64,000 nucleotides of DNA from Brevibacterium sp. UCMA 11754 (GTDB lineage: Bacteria > Actinomycetota > Actinomycetes > Actinomycetales > Brevibacteriaceae), in contig NZ_JACBOT010000001.1 in the NCBI RefSeq assembly GCF_021532275.1, positions 248,001 through 312,000 of the forward strand, written 5' to 3'. Below are positions 25,781 to 34,709 of the stretch, one piece after another. The number at the start of each line of letters is the position of its first letter. Position 1 is the stretch's first letter. A program made the position numbers and the translations under genes. A model generated the notes under the pieces. That model was not told the origin of the DNA. It worked only from the letters and a program-made list of their open reading frames with translations, and searched no databases.

Positions 25781-27307
25781 GTGCCCAAGCTTGAGAAGAG
25801 CCGCAGTCTGGCGAAGCGAATGGGCCGTCGACTGCGTGTCGACGACTGCGTCGTCGTCGACAAAGCAGATATGAAGAAGGCACAGATCGGTGCCGGCGTC
25901 GGAAATTTCATGGAATGGTACGACTTCGGTATCTATGGGTATCTCACAGTCACCATCACCACAGTCTTCACCCAGGGGCTGGACGAGGGCCTCGGGCTCC
26001 TCGTCACACTGGCTGGATTCGCCGTCTCCTTCCTCGTCCGCCCCCTTGGCGGCATAATCCTCGGCCCTCTCGGCGACAAACTCGGACGGCAGAAGATCCT
26101 GTTCCTCACGATCACGATGATGGCGCTGGCCACCGCTCTCATCGGCATGTTGCCGACCTCCGAGTCGATTGGGCTCTGGGCCCTGATTCCCCTCTACCTC
26201 CTTAAAGCTGTTCAAGGCTTCTCCACCGGTGGAGAGTTCTCCGGAGTTGCGACCTATGTCTCTGAGTTCTCTACCGACAAACGCCGCGGAATCAACACAT
26301 CGTTCCTCAACAGCCAATCCATGATCGGATTCGCCGCCGGTGCGGCCACCGTCGCCGCCACCAGCGTCGTGACGACGAACATCTGGGGCGAGGACGCGAT
26401 GCTCGAAGGCGGGTGGAGAATACCCTTCCTTCTGGCCATTCCACTCGGAGCAGTCGTCATCTGGTTCCGCACACGCACCCCGGAGACACCGGCTTTCGAA
26501 CTCGAACAGAAGCTTCCCGAAGGACTGCCCAAGGGTTCACTGTTCCACCGTTACGGAATCCTCGGGATCCTCAAAAACTACTGGCCTGAGGTGCTCATCG
26601 GCTGCGCATTGACTGCCGCTGACAGCTCCATCTCGTATATCCTCACCAGCTACATGCCCACCTACCTGGAAACAGAGGTCGGCGTCTCGAACCTCGGCGC
26701 GGCCATCGCCACGGTTCCCGTGCTCGTCGGCGTCGCCATCCTCATCCCGTTCGTCGCCCTACTCTCGGACAAGATCGGGCGCCGTCCCGTCTACTTCATC
26801 GGAATCGTCTTCTCCATGACACTGATGGTGCCGGCCTTCGCTATCGTTCAGATCGGGACAGAGTGGTCCGTGTACATCGCCATGGGCATGATCGCCATTC
26901 CAGCTGTCTGCTTCCTGGCATTGACTGCCAGCGCCTTGCCGGCACTGTTCCCCACGGCCTCCCGGTACGGAGGAATGGGGCTCACACACAATGTCGCCCT
27001 GTCAGCGTTCGGCGGCACAGCACCGTTCTTCAGCCAGGCGATCCTCCAGGTCACGGGCAGTCCCTATTCGCCGGCCTATTACGCAATGTTCTTCTCTCTG
27101 CTGGCCCTCGTTGCAGTATTCTTCATGAAGGAGAGCGCCAGGCGCCCTCTGATCGGCTCGGTGCCCGTCGTCGACAACGCAGATGAGGCCCAGGAACTCG
27201 TTGAAGACCAAGACTCGAATGAACTCATCGACACGTCGATCATGCCGGTGTTCGCTGCGGACAACAGCACGAACGAGCAGTCTGTACCCAACTCAGCCAA
27301 AGAATAA
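25781..27307 (+). CDS. MHS-type MFS permease (metabolite:H+ symporter)
   Basis: Transporter of 508 residues with about 12 membrane segments. The family signature GNFMEWYDFGIYGYL lies near residue 44, with GDKLGRQKILFLT after helix 3 and LLSDKIGRRPVYF in the second half. Relatives (ShiA, KgtP, ProP) import organic acids, betaines or shikimate with protons. The start chosen is GTG at 25781, with GGGAGG 8 bases upstream. N- and C-terminal tails (about 40 and 60 residues) are charged and cytoplasmic. It probably imports the substrate of the flavin cluster, supported by a shared promoter element. Confidence 0.87.
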   Translation: MPKLEKSRSLAKRMGRRLRVDDCVVVDKADMKKAQIGAGVGNFMEWYDFGIYGYLTVTITTVFTQGLDEGLGLLVTLAGFAVSFLVRPLGGIILGPLGDKLGRQKILFLTITMMALATALIGMLPTSESIGLWALIPLYLLKAVQGFSTGGEFSGVATYVSEFSTDKRRGINTSFLNSQSMIGFAAGAATVAATSVVTTNIWGEDAMLEGGWRIPFLLAIPLGAVVIWFRTRTPETPAFELEQKLPEGLPKGSLFHRYGILGILKNYWPEVLIGCALTAADSSISYILTSYMPTYLETEVGVSNLGAAIATVPVLVGVAILIPFVALLSDKIGRRPVYFIGIVFSMTLMVPAFAIVQIGTEWSVYIAMGMIAIPAVCFLALTASALPALFPTASRYGGMGLTHNVALSAFGGTAPFFSQAILQVTGSPYSPAYYAMFFSLLALVAVFFMKESARRPLIGSVPVVDNADEAQELVEDQDSNELIDTSIMPVFAADNSTNEQSVPNSAKE

Positions 27308-27376
27308 CGTCACCGGCACCCAGCGCTGGCGACGAAGCAGGTCCGCGACTCTTCACTCAGTTTCGAAGGAGAAATC

Positions 27377-27523
27377 ATGTTGTCACTCGGCTCTTCCGCA
27401 AGCACCTTCTACCGCACCGCCGCAAAGGAGATGCTCGCCCACACTCAGCCATTCATCCCGCCGGCGCGAGACGCCGTCGAGACATTTCCGTGGGAAGGGC
27501 TCTACATCAGCGCCGACCACTGA
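27377..27523 (+). CDS. Small ORF of 48 codons, unrecognised
   Basis: Open frame with a good GAAGGAG site 6 bases before the ATG, encoding a soluble peptide that begins MLSLGSSAS and ends WEGLYISADH. No domain, signal peptide or membrane segment is recognised. It lies between the MHS permease and a damaged dehydrogenase gene, so it could be a genuine small protein or the leftover start of a deleted gene. Confidence 0.35.
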   Translation: MLSLGSSASTFYRTAAKEMLAHTQPFIPPARDAVETFPWEGLYISADH

Positions 27524-27597
27524 GCGGCGCATCTCAACGATCGAAATCTTCTCAGAAGCACCTGCTAGGAAGGCTCCAACTCCGGGGATGCAGTGAG

Positions 27598-28319
27598 ATG
27601 AAGCGCTTCGAGAACAAGGTCGCCATCGTGACCGGTGGGCGGTCTGGGATCGGCAAGGAAATCGCTCTCCGACTCCAGAGAGAAGGCGCAGAAGTCGTCA
27701 CCGTGCAGAGGAGTGCCGATGACAGGTTCCCCTCGATTTCGGCCGACATCGCCGATGCCGCCGGGGCACAGTCGGCCGTCGACGAGGTGGTCGCCTCGAC
27801 GTCCTCGTCAACAATGCCGGCATGACGCAGGAGTCGACGGTCGAAGACATGTCGGTCGAGGATTGGAATCGCAATCTGGCAGTCAATCTCACCGGCCCGT
27901 TCCTGATGATCCGAGCGGCACTGTAGCATCTCCGAAAGACGCATGGAGCAGTCGTCAATGTCGGGTCGCTCGAAGGCCTGGGGGCCAATCCGGGCCACGC
28001 CGCCTATTCCGCATCCAAGGCCAGTCTCCACGGTTTGACCCGTGCAGTTGCCGTCGACCACGGAGACGAGGGGATCCGCTGCAACGCGGTGGCACCCGGC
28101 TGGATCGACCCCGAACTCAATCGGGCGTTCATCGAGAGATTGCCTGATCCGCAGGAGTTCAACCGCGAGATCGGTCGCATCCACCCTGTCGGCAGATCGG
28201 GGAGGGCCGAGGAGGTCGCCGCTCTCGGCGCCTTCCTCGCAGCGGACGAGGCGAGCTTCATCACCGGCCAGGTCTATGCGGTGGACGGCGGAAGGATGAC
28301 CCAGCTCAGCCTGCCCTGA
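27598..28319 (+). pseudogene. Short-chain dehydrogenase, frameshifted and with an internal stop
   Basis: The frame opens with MKRFENKVAIVTGGRSGIG (SDR cofactor site) and runs to about 27790, where it shifts. The continuation in another frame reads [16 protein letters not shown], meets TAG at 27924-27926 after MIRAAL, and resumes with HLRKTHGAVVNVGS and the active site AAYSASKASLHGL. It closes with a normal SDR C-terminus including QVYAVDGGRM. A deletion of roughly 10 bases at the shift explains the missing residues between DEV and GRLD. At least two lesions make a functional product unlikely. Confidence 0.85.
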
Positions 28320-28360
28320 GATTGACGTGTGAAACCCGGTTCACCGAGTAGGGTCGGGTG

Positions 28361-29254
28361 ATGGCGAAATATCGCTGGACCGCAGCTGACATGCCCGCAA
28401 TGGGTAATCGCACGGTGATAGTCACCGGAGCCAACGGCGGGGTCGGGGCCGCGACTGCAGCTGCTTTCGACCGAGCAGGAGCGCATGTCGTCCTCGCGGT
28501 CCGTAGCCTGCAACGAGGGCAGGAGGCTGCTTCTGCTATGAGAGGCAGCACAGTGGTCCGGAAACTCGATCTCGCCGACCTGAGCTCAATCCGCGCATTC
28601 GCGCATTCGTGGAGCAGTCCGCTTGACATCCTCATCAACACCGCCGGGGTCGCCGGACTCGCCGGCAACGTGACCAAGGACGGATACGACCTGCAGTTCG
28701 GGACCAACCATCTCGGTCACTTCGCCCTGACCAACCTCCTTCTGCCGCACATCACCGACCGAGTGGTCACAGTCGCATCCGGTGCGCATAAAGCCGGTCA
28801 GATCCATTTCGACGATCTGGCGCTACGGAGGCGCAGATACGGTTTCGCCGCAGCCTATGGGCAGTCCAAGCTGACGAATCTGCTGTTCACCCTCGATCTT
28901 GAGCGTCGCCTGCAACAGGCGGGTTCGGCTGTGCGCTCGCTGGCTGCGCATCCGGGCTATGCGGCGACGAGCCTCGGCGCCAAGGGCCAGCCCAAAGTGC
29001 TCGTTGCTGCGGCGGATCTTGCCGGGCGCGTTTTTGCTCAGACCAGCGAGCATGGGGCTCTGCCGTCGTTGTTCGCAGCGACTTAGGACCTGCCGGGAGC
29101 CAGGTACGTCGGCCCGGACGGACGTGGCGAGCTGCGCGGCTCCCCCACTCTGGTCGGTCACTCCGCCGCCGCCAGCGACCCCGCCACAGCTCGTCGTCTG
29201 TGGGAGGTCTCCGCGGAGCTCACGGGCGTCGGTTTCGGACTTGATGTCGAGTAG
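28361..29254 (+). pseudogene. Short-chain dehydrogenase interrupted by an amber codon
   Basis: SDR-type oxidoreductase related to retinol/WWOX-like dehydrogenases: GANGGVGAATA cofactor site near residue 23, FGTNHLGHFALTN, and active-site YGQSK. The frame is interrupted by TAG at 29084-29086 but continues in the same frame for 55 codons to a TAG at 29252-29254. The intact paralogue at 37206-38099 has exactly the same total length (894 bases) and reads CAG (Gln) at the matching place (FAATQDLP against FAAT-stop-DLP). A 241-residue truncated protein keeping the Rossmann core and catalytic residues would be made. Start at ATG 28361; GTG 28358 is also possible. Confidence 0.85.
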
Positions 29255-29353
29255 CACTCGTCAGCACCGAAATCCCATCAGCGCGGTGGGCTATCGCAGC
29301 CGAGTCCACGGACAACCGTACCGGAGCGACTTGTGCCCATCACGACTGATCGG

Positions 29354-30166
29354 TCAGCGCAGATAGACCCGGCTGGGATCGAGGGTTTCGCGCAACAGAG
29401 CCAGTTCCTCTGCTGTGGGCGGCTGGGTTGTCTCAATGTCAGGCACGACGTGGAGGTTCCATCCGGTCTGTCGGACAACCTCGGCGGGGTCGACTCCTGG
29501 GTGCACCGCCGTCAGCGTGAGCTCCTCGTCCTGGGCGAACCGGGTCATGATTCCCAGGTCCGTGATCACATGTGTGACCCCCGCGCCGGCTGGCATGACA
29601 CCGACGTCAGACTGTGCCGACCGGTGGGGGCTGGGCGAGGTGACGAAGTCGAGCTCTTCGACGAACGTGCGCGGGGTGTGCCGCCGCATCACGAGGAAGA
29701 TCTCGGCCGCTCCGGCCATAGCTTCGATGGCTCCGCCGGAGCCGGGGAGCCTGCTGTCGGGGTGTTCCCAGTCCTCGCCGATCAGGGTGGAGTTGAGGCT
29801 GCCGTAGCGATCGACCTGAGCGGCACCGAGGAATCCGACATCGATGCGTTGCCCCTGCAGGACGTAGTTGAACAGGTGAGTCATCGGAATCACCGAGGCG
29901 GCGCCCGGTACCAACACAGAATCAGAGATGGTGCGCGGCAGGTCCGGTGGCCTGGCCCCGGTGACTCCCGACTCATAGACGATTTCGATCTCCGGTGCCA
30001 CGGTTCGCTGAGCCAGTGAGGTGGCCAGCGTCGGCAGTCCGTGTCCGGCGAAGACGACGCGGCGTCCGGCCAAGGCACGCGCCGAATGAATGGCGAGCAG
30101 TTCGCTGCTCGTGATGTCCTCACCAATGCTCTTCGTGTCGGCGTGTTCAGGTGTGCCAGCGGTCAT
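29354..30166 (-). CDS. Family I CoA-transferase, beta subunit (GctB-like)
   Basis: Subunit of 270 residues of a heteromeric acid CoA-transferase. The catalytic glutamate is expected in EIVYESGVTG near residue 64, and the GSGGAIEAMAGAAEIF stretch is typical of GctB-like proteins. Later, VTHVITDLGIMTRF and HPGVDPAEVVRQTGW match the family C-terminus. The start overlaps the alpha-subunit stop by 4 bases, so the two are co-translated. It transfers CoA between acyl-CoA and a free acid; the acid is unknown. Similar pairs in actinomycetes include the IpdAB ring-opening hydrolases, so hydrolytic function is a lesser alternative. Confidence 0.85.
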   Translation of the reverse strand: MTAGTPEHADTKSIGEDITSSELLAIHSARALAGRRVVFAGHGLPTLATSLAQRTVAPEIEIVYESGVTGARPPDLPRTISDSVLVPGAASVIPMTHLFNYVLQGQRIDVGFLGAAQVDRYGSLNSTLIGEDWEHPDSRLPGSGGAIEAMAGAAEIFLVMRRHTPRTFVEELDFVTSPSPHRSAQSDVGVMPAGAGVTHVITDLGIMTRFAQDEELTLTAVHPGVDPAEVVRQTGWNLHVVPDIETTQPPTAEELALLRETLDPSRVYLR

Positions 30167-31077
30167 CCCCGACCTCCATAGTTGACTGGTGTCGAATAGG
30201 CGTCACGGATGCCCAAGTGATCGAAATGGTCGGCGCCAAGCAGCGCGAGGAACTCCTCGTGATCTGCTGTGTCATGAATATTGGTCTGCAACCAACTCTT
30301 GACCGCCTCGGCGTCACGGGCGAGAGCCGACCAGTCCCGGGAGAACGCGTCGTCGCGGTCGTAGTATCCCTGCACGGCGTGCGGATGTGCACCGCGTGGA
30401 ACTTCGACGACAGCGTCGACGACGTGAGACGGGACGATGGTGCGGTTCGGGTCGGACCGGATGATGGACTCGTCGACGATCTCTTCGACAGTGACGATGA
30501 GTCGGCGACCGGCGAATGCTGCCTCGGTCTGGATTCCCAGCATGCCCCAGGCCTGCACATTGCCGGCTGAGTCGGCACGTTGGGCGTGGATGACGGTGAG
30601 GTCCGGGTTGAGTGCGGGCACGACATAGATCGGCGGACCCCCGAAGGGGTCATCCACGGATCTGATTCGAGGATTCTTCTGGGCGAGATCGCTGCCGCGA
30701 TAGGAGGCGATCGGCTGAAATGGGAGTTTCGAGGCACCAGCCTGGTATCTGGCCACCATTCCGCCGTGGCTGTATTCGTCGAACCACAACGGTTCCGGAT
30801 CCGAGTGCTCAATCCTCCGGCGAAGCTCGTAGAGGGAACCTGCCGAGCTGTTGGCCACGAAGGCAGCGATCAGTCCCGTGAGACAGTTCGCGCCGAGGAG
30901 CTGATCAACGATGACATCACAGGACATGCGCGCCAGGGTGAGATTCGAGAACTGCTGACGGATGATCTCGTGTGCGGCAGCGACTGGCACGAGGTGGCCG
31001 AAGCCCTCCAACGCGACCGTATCTCCATCATTGAGATGGGTGCTGATCGCCTCTGACAGACTCATCGTCTTGTCCAT
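30163..31077 (-). CDS. Family I CoA-transferase, alpha subunit (GctA-like)
   Basis: Subunit of 304 residues pairing with the downstream beta subunit. It has the N-terminal MSLSEAISTHLNDGDTVALEGFGH region, a CoA-binding core, and PDLTVIHAQRADSAGNVQAWG near residue 164, a hallmark of family I alpha subunits. The start at 31077 (MDKTMSL) has GGGAGG 4 bases upstream; six further codons are open before it. It heads a two-gene operon divergent from a histidine phosphatase gene, with a direct-repeat element in the promoter region. No local regulator is adjacent. Confidence 0.86.
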   Translation of the reverse strand: MDKTMSLSEAISTHLNDGDTVALEGFGHLVPVAAAHEIIRQQFSNLTLARMSCDVIVDQLLGANCLTGLIAAFVANSSAGSLYELRRRIEHSDPEPLWFDEYSHGGMVARYQAGASKLPFQPIASYRGSDLAQKNPRIRSVDDPFGGPPIYVVPALNPDLTVIHAQRADSAGNVQAWGMLGIQTEAAFAGRRLIVTVEEIVDESIIRSDPNRTIVPSHVVDAVVEVPRGAHPHAVQGYYDRDDAFSRDWSALARDAEAVKSWLQTNIHDTADHEEFLALLGADHFDHLGIRDAYSTPVNYGGRG

Positions 31078-31159
31078 CGCGTCCTCCCTGAGCATCGATT
31101 GACTGTGACCTCGATCATCCTGTCAAAACAATTTATGCCAGTCCAATGCAGAAACTGTC

Positions 31160-31190
31160 CATTATTCATACAGTTTGAACATTATTCATA
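31160..31190. repeat. Direct repeats in the divergent promoter region
   Basis: CATTATTCATA occurs at 31160-31170 and 31180-31190, 20 bases apart (two helical turns). AAACTG (31152-31157) and CAGTTT (31171-31176) form an inverted pair around the first copy. This looks like an activator or repressor site for the CoA-transferase operon; the rest of 31078-31319 shows nothing else. Confidence 0.45.
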
Positions 31191-31319
31191 ATTGGTCGCT
31201 GTGTCGCGCAATTGTCTCGACCGAACGATCGCTTAGGTTCGATCGGCACCGTAGACTCGAACTCGATCGGCATTTGCGCGCACCGACTCCAATGGCGGAC
31301 GGTCGAGATGAGGAGAAAC

Positions 31320-31973
31320 ATGAGTGTTCTGTATCTGGTCAGGCATGGACAGGCGTCATTCGGCACCGATGACTATGACCGGCTGTCCGATCTGGGCAAG
31401 GAGCAGAGCCGCATCACCGGCGAGCATCTCGCGTCTCAGAAAGTCGCACCGGTTCGCATCATCCACGGTGAGATGCTGCGCCAGAAGCAGACTGCCGAAG
31501 GCATCCAGACGGGCCTCGGCAGCGGCTTGGATGCGCAGATCGACACCGGGTGGAACGAGTATCAAGCCTGGGAGCTCACCGGGGCGCTGACCGACACCGA
31601 TCCGCGCGCGAAGCAGGATTCGAAGATCTTCCAAGCCGAACTCGAACGTGGAGCAGCCCGGTGGGCCAGCGGAGAGCATGATGGCGACTACTCGGAGACG
31701 TTCACAGAGTTCACCACCCGCGTCAACACCGCCCTCGATGACGCGTGCGCGGCAATGAGTTCTGGCGAATCCACGATCGTCGTCTCCAGCGCCGGGGCAA
31801 TCGCGTGGACGGCGGCCAGATTGCTCGGCGGCGGCTTCGACCAGTGGATGGCATTCAACCGGGTGACCGTCAACACCGGAATCACGCGCATCATCACCGG
31901 CCGCAGCGGCACCAGCCTCATCTCCTTCAACGAACACGGCCACCAGATCCCGGAGCAGGTCACCTACCGATAA
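31320..31973 (+). CDS. Histidine phosphatase family protein (phosphoglycerate mutase-like)
   Basis: Protein of 217 residues with the catalytic LVRHGQASF motif at residue 6 (phosphohistidine His) and the matching acid/base region HGEMLRQKQTAEGI, with the usual second His replaced by the local context VVSSAGAIAWTAARL in place of the common VSHG. Relatives are phosphatases of small metabolites or proteins, and the substrate cannot be predicted. GAGGAG lies 5 bases before the ATG at 31320. It is divergent from the CoA-transferase operon and convergent with the 2HCT transporter, 7 bases away. Confidence 0.83.
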   Translation: MSVLYLVRHGQASFGTDDYDRLSDLGKEQSRITGEHLASQKVAPVRIIHGEMLRQKQTAEGIQTGLGSGLDAQIDTGWNEYQAWELTGALTDTDPRAKQDSKIFQAELERGAARWASGEHDGDYSETFTEFTTRVNTALDDACAAMSSGESTIVVSSAGAIAWTAARLLGGGFDQWMAFNRVTVNTGITRIITGRSGTSLISFNEHGHQIPEQVTYR

Positions 31974-31980
31974 TCGTCCC

Positions 31981-33333
31981 CTACAGCAGGTACGGGGCCA
32001 ACGCAGACAAGGCAACGAGGACCAGGCCACCGCCGATGCGTGAGGAGATCGACAGGAACGGCAGCAGGTTCAATCGCTGCGAGGCCTGCAGCACAGCGAG
32101 GTCGCCACTGGATCCGAAGTCGGCCAGCCCCAGCCCGGCTGCGATCGCCGATTCGATCCAGTACAGCTTGACCAGCCAGCCGACGAAGCCGGCGACAACA
32201 GCGGCTACGACCACGGTCAGTAGCGTCATCGCCATATACCCGGGGTCCGAGACCAGCGAGAGCACTTCATCGATGTTGATGGCGATCACGCTGATGGCGA
32301 CGAGGATCGCAGGAATCATCGCATTGGCGACGAAGACGTACCAGAGGTCGACCGACTCTTCCACGTACTGTGGCATCGGGACGAAGATCTTCGCCAGCGC
32401 GCAGATGAGGATGAGGAACACATAGGCGTGCAGTGCTGGAAACAGATCACTGAGCAGGTTCGACACGGTGAAGAGAGCGCCGGCGATGAAGAAGCCCATT
32501 GCGGCCAGCTTGACTGCTGCCGCCGGTGAGGCGAGCTTCTCGGCCGTCGCTTCGGGCAGACGAACTCCCTGGGCGAGGACCCCCTCGCCATTGAAGGCCT
32601 TGAGGCGGTGCCCGTGCTTCTTGCCCACATTGTTCAGGACCGCAGCGATGATGATGCACATGATGTTGCCGACCGCGACCGCCGGCACCAAGGCCGTCAG
32701 GTGTTCGGCCGCGGATCCGCCGCTGTTGTGAGCGATGATCTCTGAGATCGGGATGGCTCCAGCTGCAACGCCGCCACCCAGAACCGGTCCGGCGACGAAG
32801 AAGATCGCATAGCCCGCACCGACTCCGGTGACCTGTCCGATCAGACCGATCACGGTCAGGCACGCAGCGATTGTGGCGATGATCGGGATGAGAATTCGGG
32901 CGCCGGCCTTGATGAGCAGGCTGCGAGGCATGCCGAGGATGCTGCCGGTGATGAGCGCCGCCACAACGAATTCCCCGAACCCCGAGGTGTCATAGAAGCT
33001 GGTCACCAGGCCTTCGATGGAACCAGGGAGAACACCGACGTATTTGAAGATCGCCGGAACGAGGATGCAGAGAATGACCCCGCCGCCGATCACCTTGAAA
33101 TAGGGGATGGAATTTCCCACCCACATCAGGATTCCACCCAAGGAGATGACTACCGCGAAAGCCGCCGTCATCCCGGTCCCCTCAGATGTGAGGCTCACTG
33201 CGATGAGGGCGATGATCGCCATCGGAATGAAAGCCAGGATGGGCAGCCCCATAATCGTGCGGTCGAATGACCTCGCGCTCTCCTGCACCTTCTCCGCCTG
33301 CGCAGAGTCCTCTTTGACTTCTCGACTTGTCAT
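31981..33333 (-). CDS. 2-hydroxycarboxylate transporter (2HCT, CitS/MaeN/CimH-like)
   Basis: Membrane protein of 450 residues with about 11-12 hydrophobic segments. Two re-entrant glycine-rich loops mark the 2HCT family: FVAGPVLGGGVAAGAIPISE near residue 190 and GLGLADFGSSGDLAVLQAS near residue 407. Family members carry citrate, malate, citramalate or lactate with Na+ or H+. The start at 33333 (MTSREVKED) gives the usual length; the longer frame crosses the promoter region. It is divergent from a CoA-transferase/lyase/GntR operon, which suggests that the imported hydroxy acid is CoA-activated and cleaved by those enzymes (inference). Confidence 0.88.
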   Translation of the reverse strand: MTSREVKEDSAQAEKVQESARSFDRTIMGLPILAFIPMAIIALIAVSLTSEGTGMTAAFAVVISLGGILMWVGNSIPYFKVIGGGVILCILVPAIFKYVGVLPGSIEGLVTSFYDTSGFGEFVVAALITGSILGMPRSLLIKAGARILIPIIATIAACLTVIGLIGQVTGVGAGYAIFFVAGPVLGGGVAAGAIPISEIIAHNSGGSAAEHLTALVPAVAVGNIMCIIIAAVLNNVGKKHGHRLKAFNGEGVLAQGVRLPEATAEKLASPAAAVKLAAMGFFIAGALFTVSNLLSDLFPALHAYVFLILICALAKIFVPMPQYVEESVDLWYVFVANAMIPAILVAISVIAINIDEVLSLVSDPGYMAMTLLTVVVAAVVAGFVGWLVKLYWIESAIAAGLGLADFGSSGDLAVLQASQRLNLLPFLSISSRIGGGLVLVALSALAPYLL

Positions 33334-33371
33334 GATTGTTCCGGTCCTACCTGGTAGACAAACTTCGTTGA

Positions 33372-33465
33372 TTGCATACAGATCCGTGTATGGTGTTTCT
33401 AGAATCGGCTCCATTGCTGGGAACGATTGAAAGCATACCTCAGAATAGCGATTGATTGTATGCAA
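33372..33465. promoter_or_regulatory. Putative GntR operators in the divergent region
   Basis: TTGCATACAG at 33372-33381 and the palindrome TTGTATGCAA at 33456-33465 are near inversions of each other, flanking the 2HCT transporter and CaiB promoters. AGCATACC (33432-33439) resembles a half-site. The FadR-type regulator at 35651 is the likely binder (inference). Confidence 0.45.
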
Positions 33466-33488
33466 CTTATTGTTTCAAAGGAGAACCA

Positions 33489-34709
33489 GTGAACGAAGTG
33501 ACACCGCGCCCCTCAGGTACAGGACCGCTGAGGGGAATCCGCGTTCTTGAGATGGGACAGCTCATCGCCGGTCCCTTCTGCGGACAGCTGTTGGGCGACC
33601 TGGGCGCCGAGGTCATCAAGATCGAGGATCCCAAGAACGGTGACCCGATGCGCCAATGGGGACAGGCCACCATCAGGGGCTCATCACTGTGGTGGTCCGT
33701 CCTGGCCCGCAACAAGAAATCCGTGACCCTCAACCTGCGCACCCCGGAAGGCCAGGAAGCGGCACGAGCATTGGCGAAGTCCGCCGACATCGTCGTCGAG
33801 AACTTCCGTCCGGGCTCGCTCGAGAAATGGGGCCTGAGCCACGAAGAGCTCCAGAAGAACAACCCCGGACTCATCATGCTGCGCGTTTCCGGGTTCGGCC
33901 AGTCAGGGCCCTATGCCAAGCAGGCCGGCTACGGGTCCATCGGTGAAGCCATGGGCGGTCTGCGCTATGTCGTCGGAGACCCATCCACTCCCCCATCACG
34001 CGTCGGTGTCTCGATCGGTGATTCCCTGGCGGCACTGTTCGGAACCATCGGCGTACTCGCCGCACTCCAGGAACGGCACAACAGCGGACTCGGCCAGGTC
34101 GTGGACTCTGCGATCTACGAATCCGTCCTGGCAATGATGGAGTCCATGGTGCCCGAGTGGGCAGACGACGGCATCCAACGCGAACGCAGCGGTTCGACCT
34201 TACCCAAGATCGCGCCCAGCAACGTCTACCCCACTGCCGACGGTCAGTGGCTGATCATCGCCGCCAATCAGGACACGGTCTTCGCGCGCCTGGCCGCGGC
34301 CATGGGCAATCCCAGACTCGCCGAAGATCCGGAGTACTCCACCCATACAGCCAGGGGCGAGCGCCAAGCCGAACTCGACGAGCTGGTCGCCGAATTCTCC
34401 CTGCAGTTCAAGGCCGACGACCTGGTCGAACTCCTCAACGAGCACTCCGTGCCAGTCGGGAAGATCTTCCGGGTCGAAGACATGCTCACTGATCCGCAGT
34501 ACAAGGCCCGCAGGTCCGTCGTCGAGGTCGAGAGCAAGGACTATGGAACGGTCACGATGCAGAACGCCTTCCCCCGGTTCAGCCGCACAGACACCTCCGT
34601 GCGATGGGTCGGGCCCGAGCTCGGCCAGGACACCGACGAGGTGCTCACAGAGGCCGGCTACGACCACGATGCACTCACAGACATGAGAGACAAGGGAGTG
34701 ATCCGCTGA
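33489..34709 (+). CDS. CaiB/BaiF family III CoA-transferase
   Basis: CoA-transferase of 406 residues. Diagnostic GIRVLEMGQLIAGPFCGQLL and DLGAEVIKIEDP stand at the N-terminus, and ENFRPGSLEKWGL near residue 110 is typical. The catalytic Asp fits GVSIGDSLAALFG near residue 177. The GTG start at 33489 is preceded by AAAGGAG. The stop overlaps the lyase start (TGATG), so the two are coupled. Together they would convert a hydroxy acid to its CoA ester and then split it. Distinct from the CaiB protein at 11.6 kb. Confidence 0.9.
   Translation: MNEVTPRPSGTGPLRGIRVLEMGQLIAGPFCGQLLGDLGAEVIKIEDPKNGDPMRQWGQATIRGSSLWWSVLARNKKSVTLNLRTPEGQEAARALAKSADIVVENFRPGSLEKWGLSHEELQKNNPGLIMLRVSGFGQSGPYAKQAGYGSIGEAMGGLRYVVGDPSTPPSRVGVSIGDSLAALFGTIGVLAALQERHNSGLGQVVDSAIYESVLAMMESMVPEWADDGIQRERSGSTLPKIAPSNVYPTADGQWLIIAANQDTVFARLAAAMGNPRLAEDPEYSTHTARGERQAELDELVAEFSLQFKADDLVELLNEHSVPVGKIFRVEDMLTDPQYKARRSVVEVESKDYGTVTMQNAFPRFSRTDTSVRWVGPELGQDTDEVLTEAGYDHDALTDMRDKGVIR

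Noticed and set aside
18105..27307. Dibenzothiophene desulfurisation (dsz) cluster.
   Set aside because: Only a DszA-type monooxygenase and a reductase are present; DszB and DszC counterparts are absent, and the hydratase and dehydrogenase do not fit that pathway.
27924..29086. Amber codons in two adjacent SDR genes as evidence for stop-codon recoding.
   Set aside because: Normal genes in the window end in TAG (for example the TetR gene ending at 55356), one of the SDR genes is also frameshifted, and no recoding machinery is visible. Gene decay is simpler.
30163..31077. IpdA-like steroid ring hydrolase subunit.
   Set aside because: The beta subunit keeps a catalytic ESG-type Glu and no other cholesterol-ring genes are near; a true CoA-transferase is more likely.
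31160..31190. Short direct repeats considered as a CRISPR or attachment site.
   Set aside because: Only two 11-base copies with no spacer series or adjacent recombinase; an operator is more plausible.
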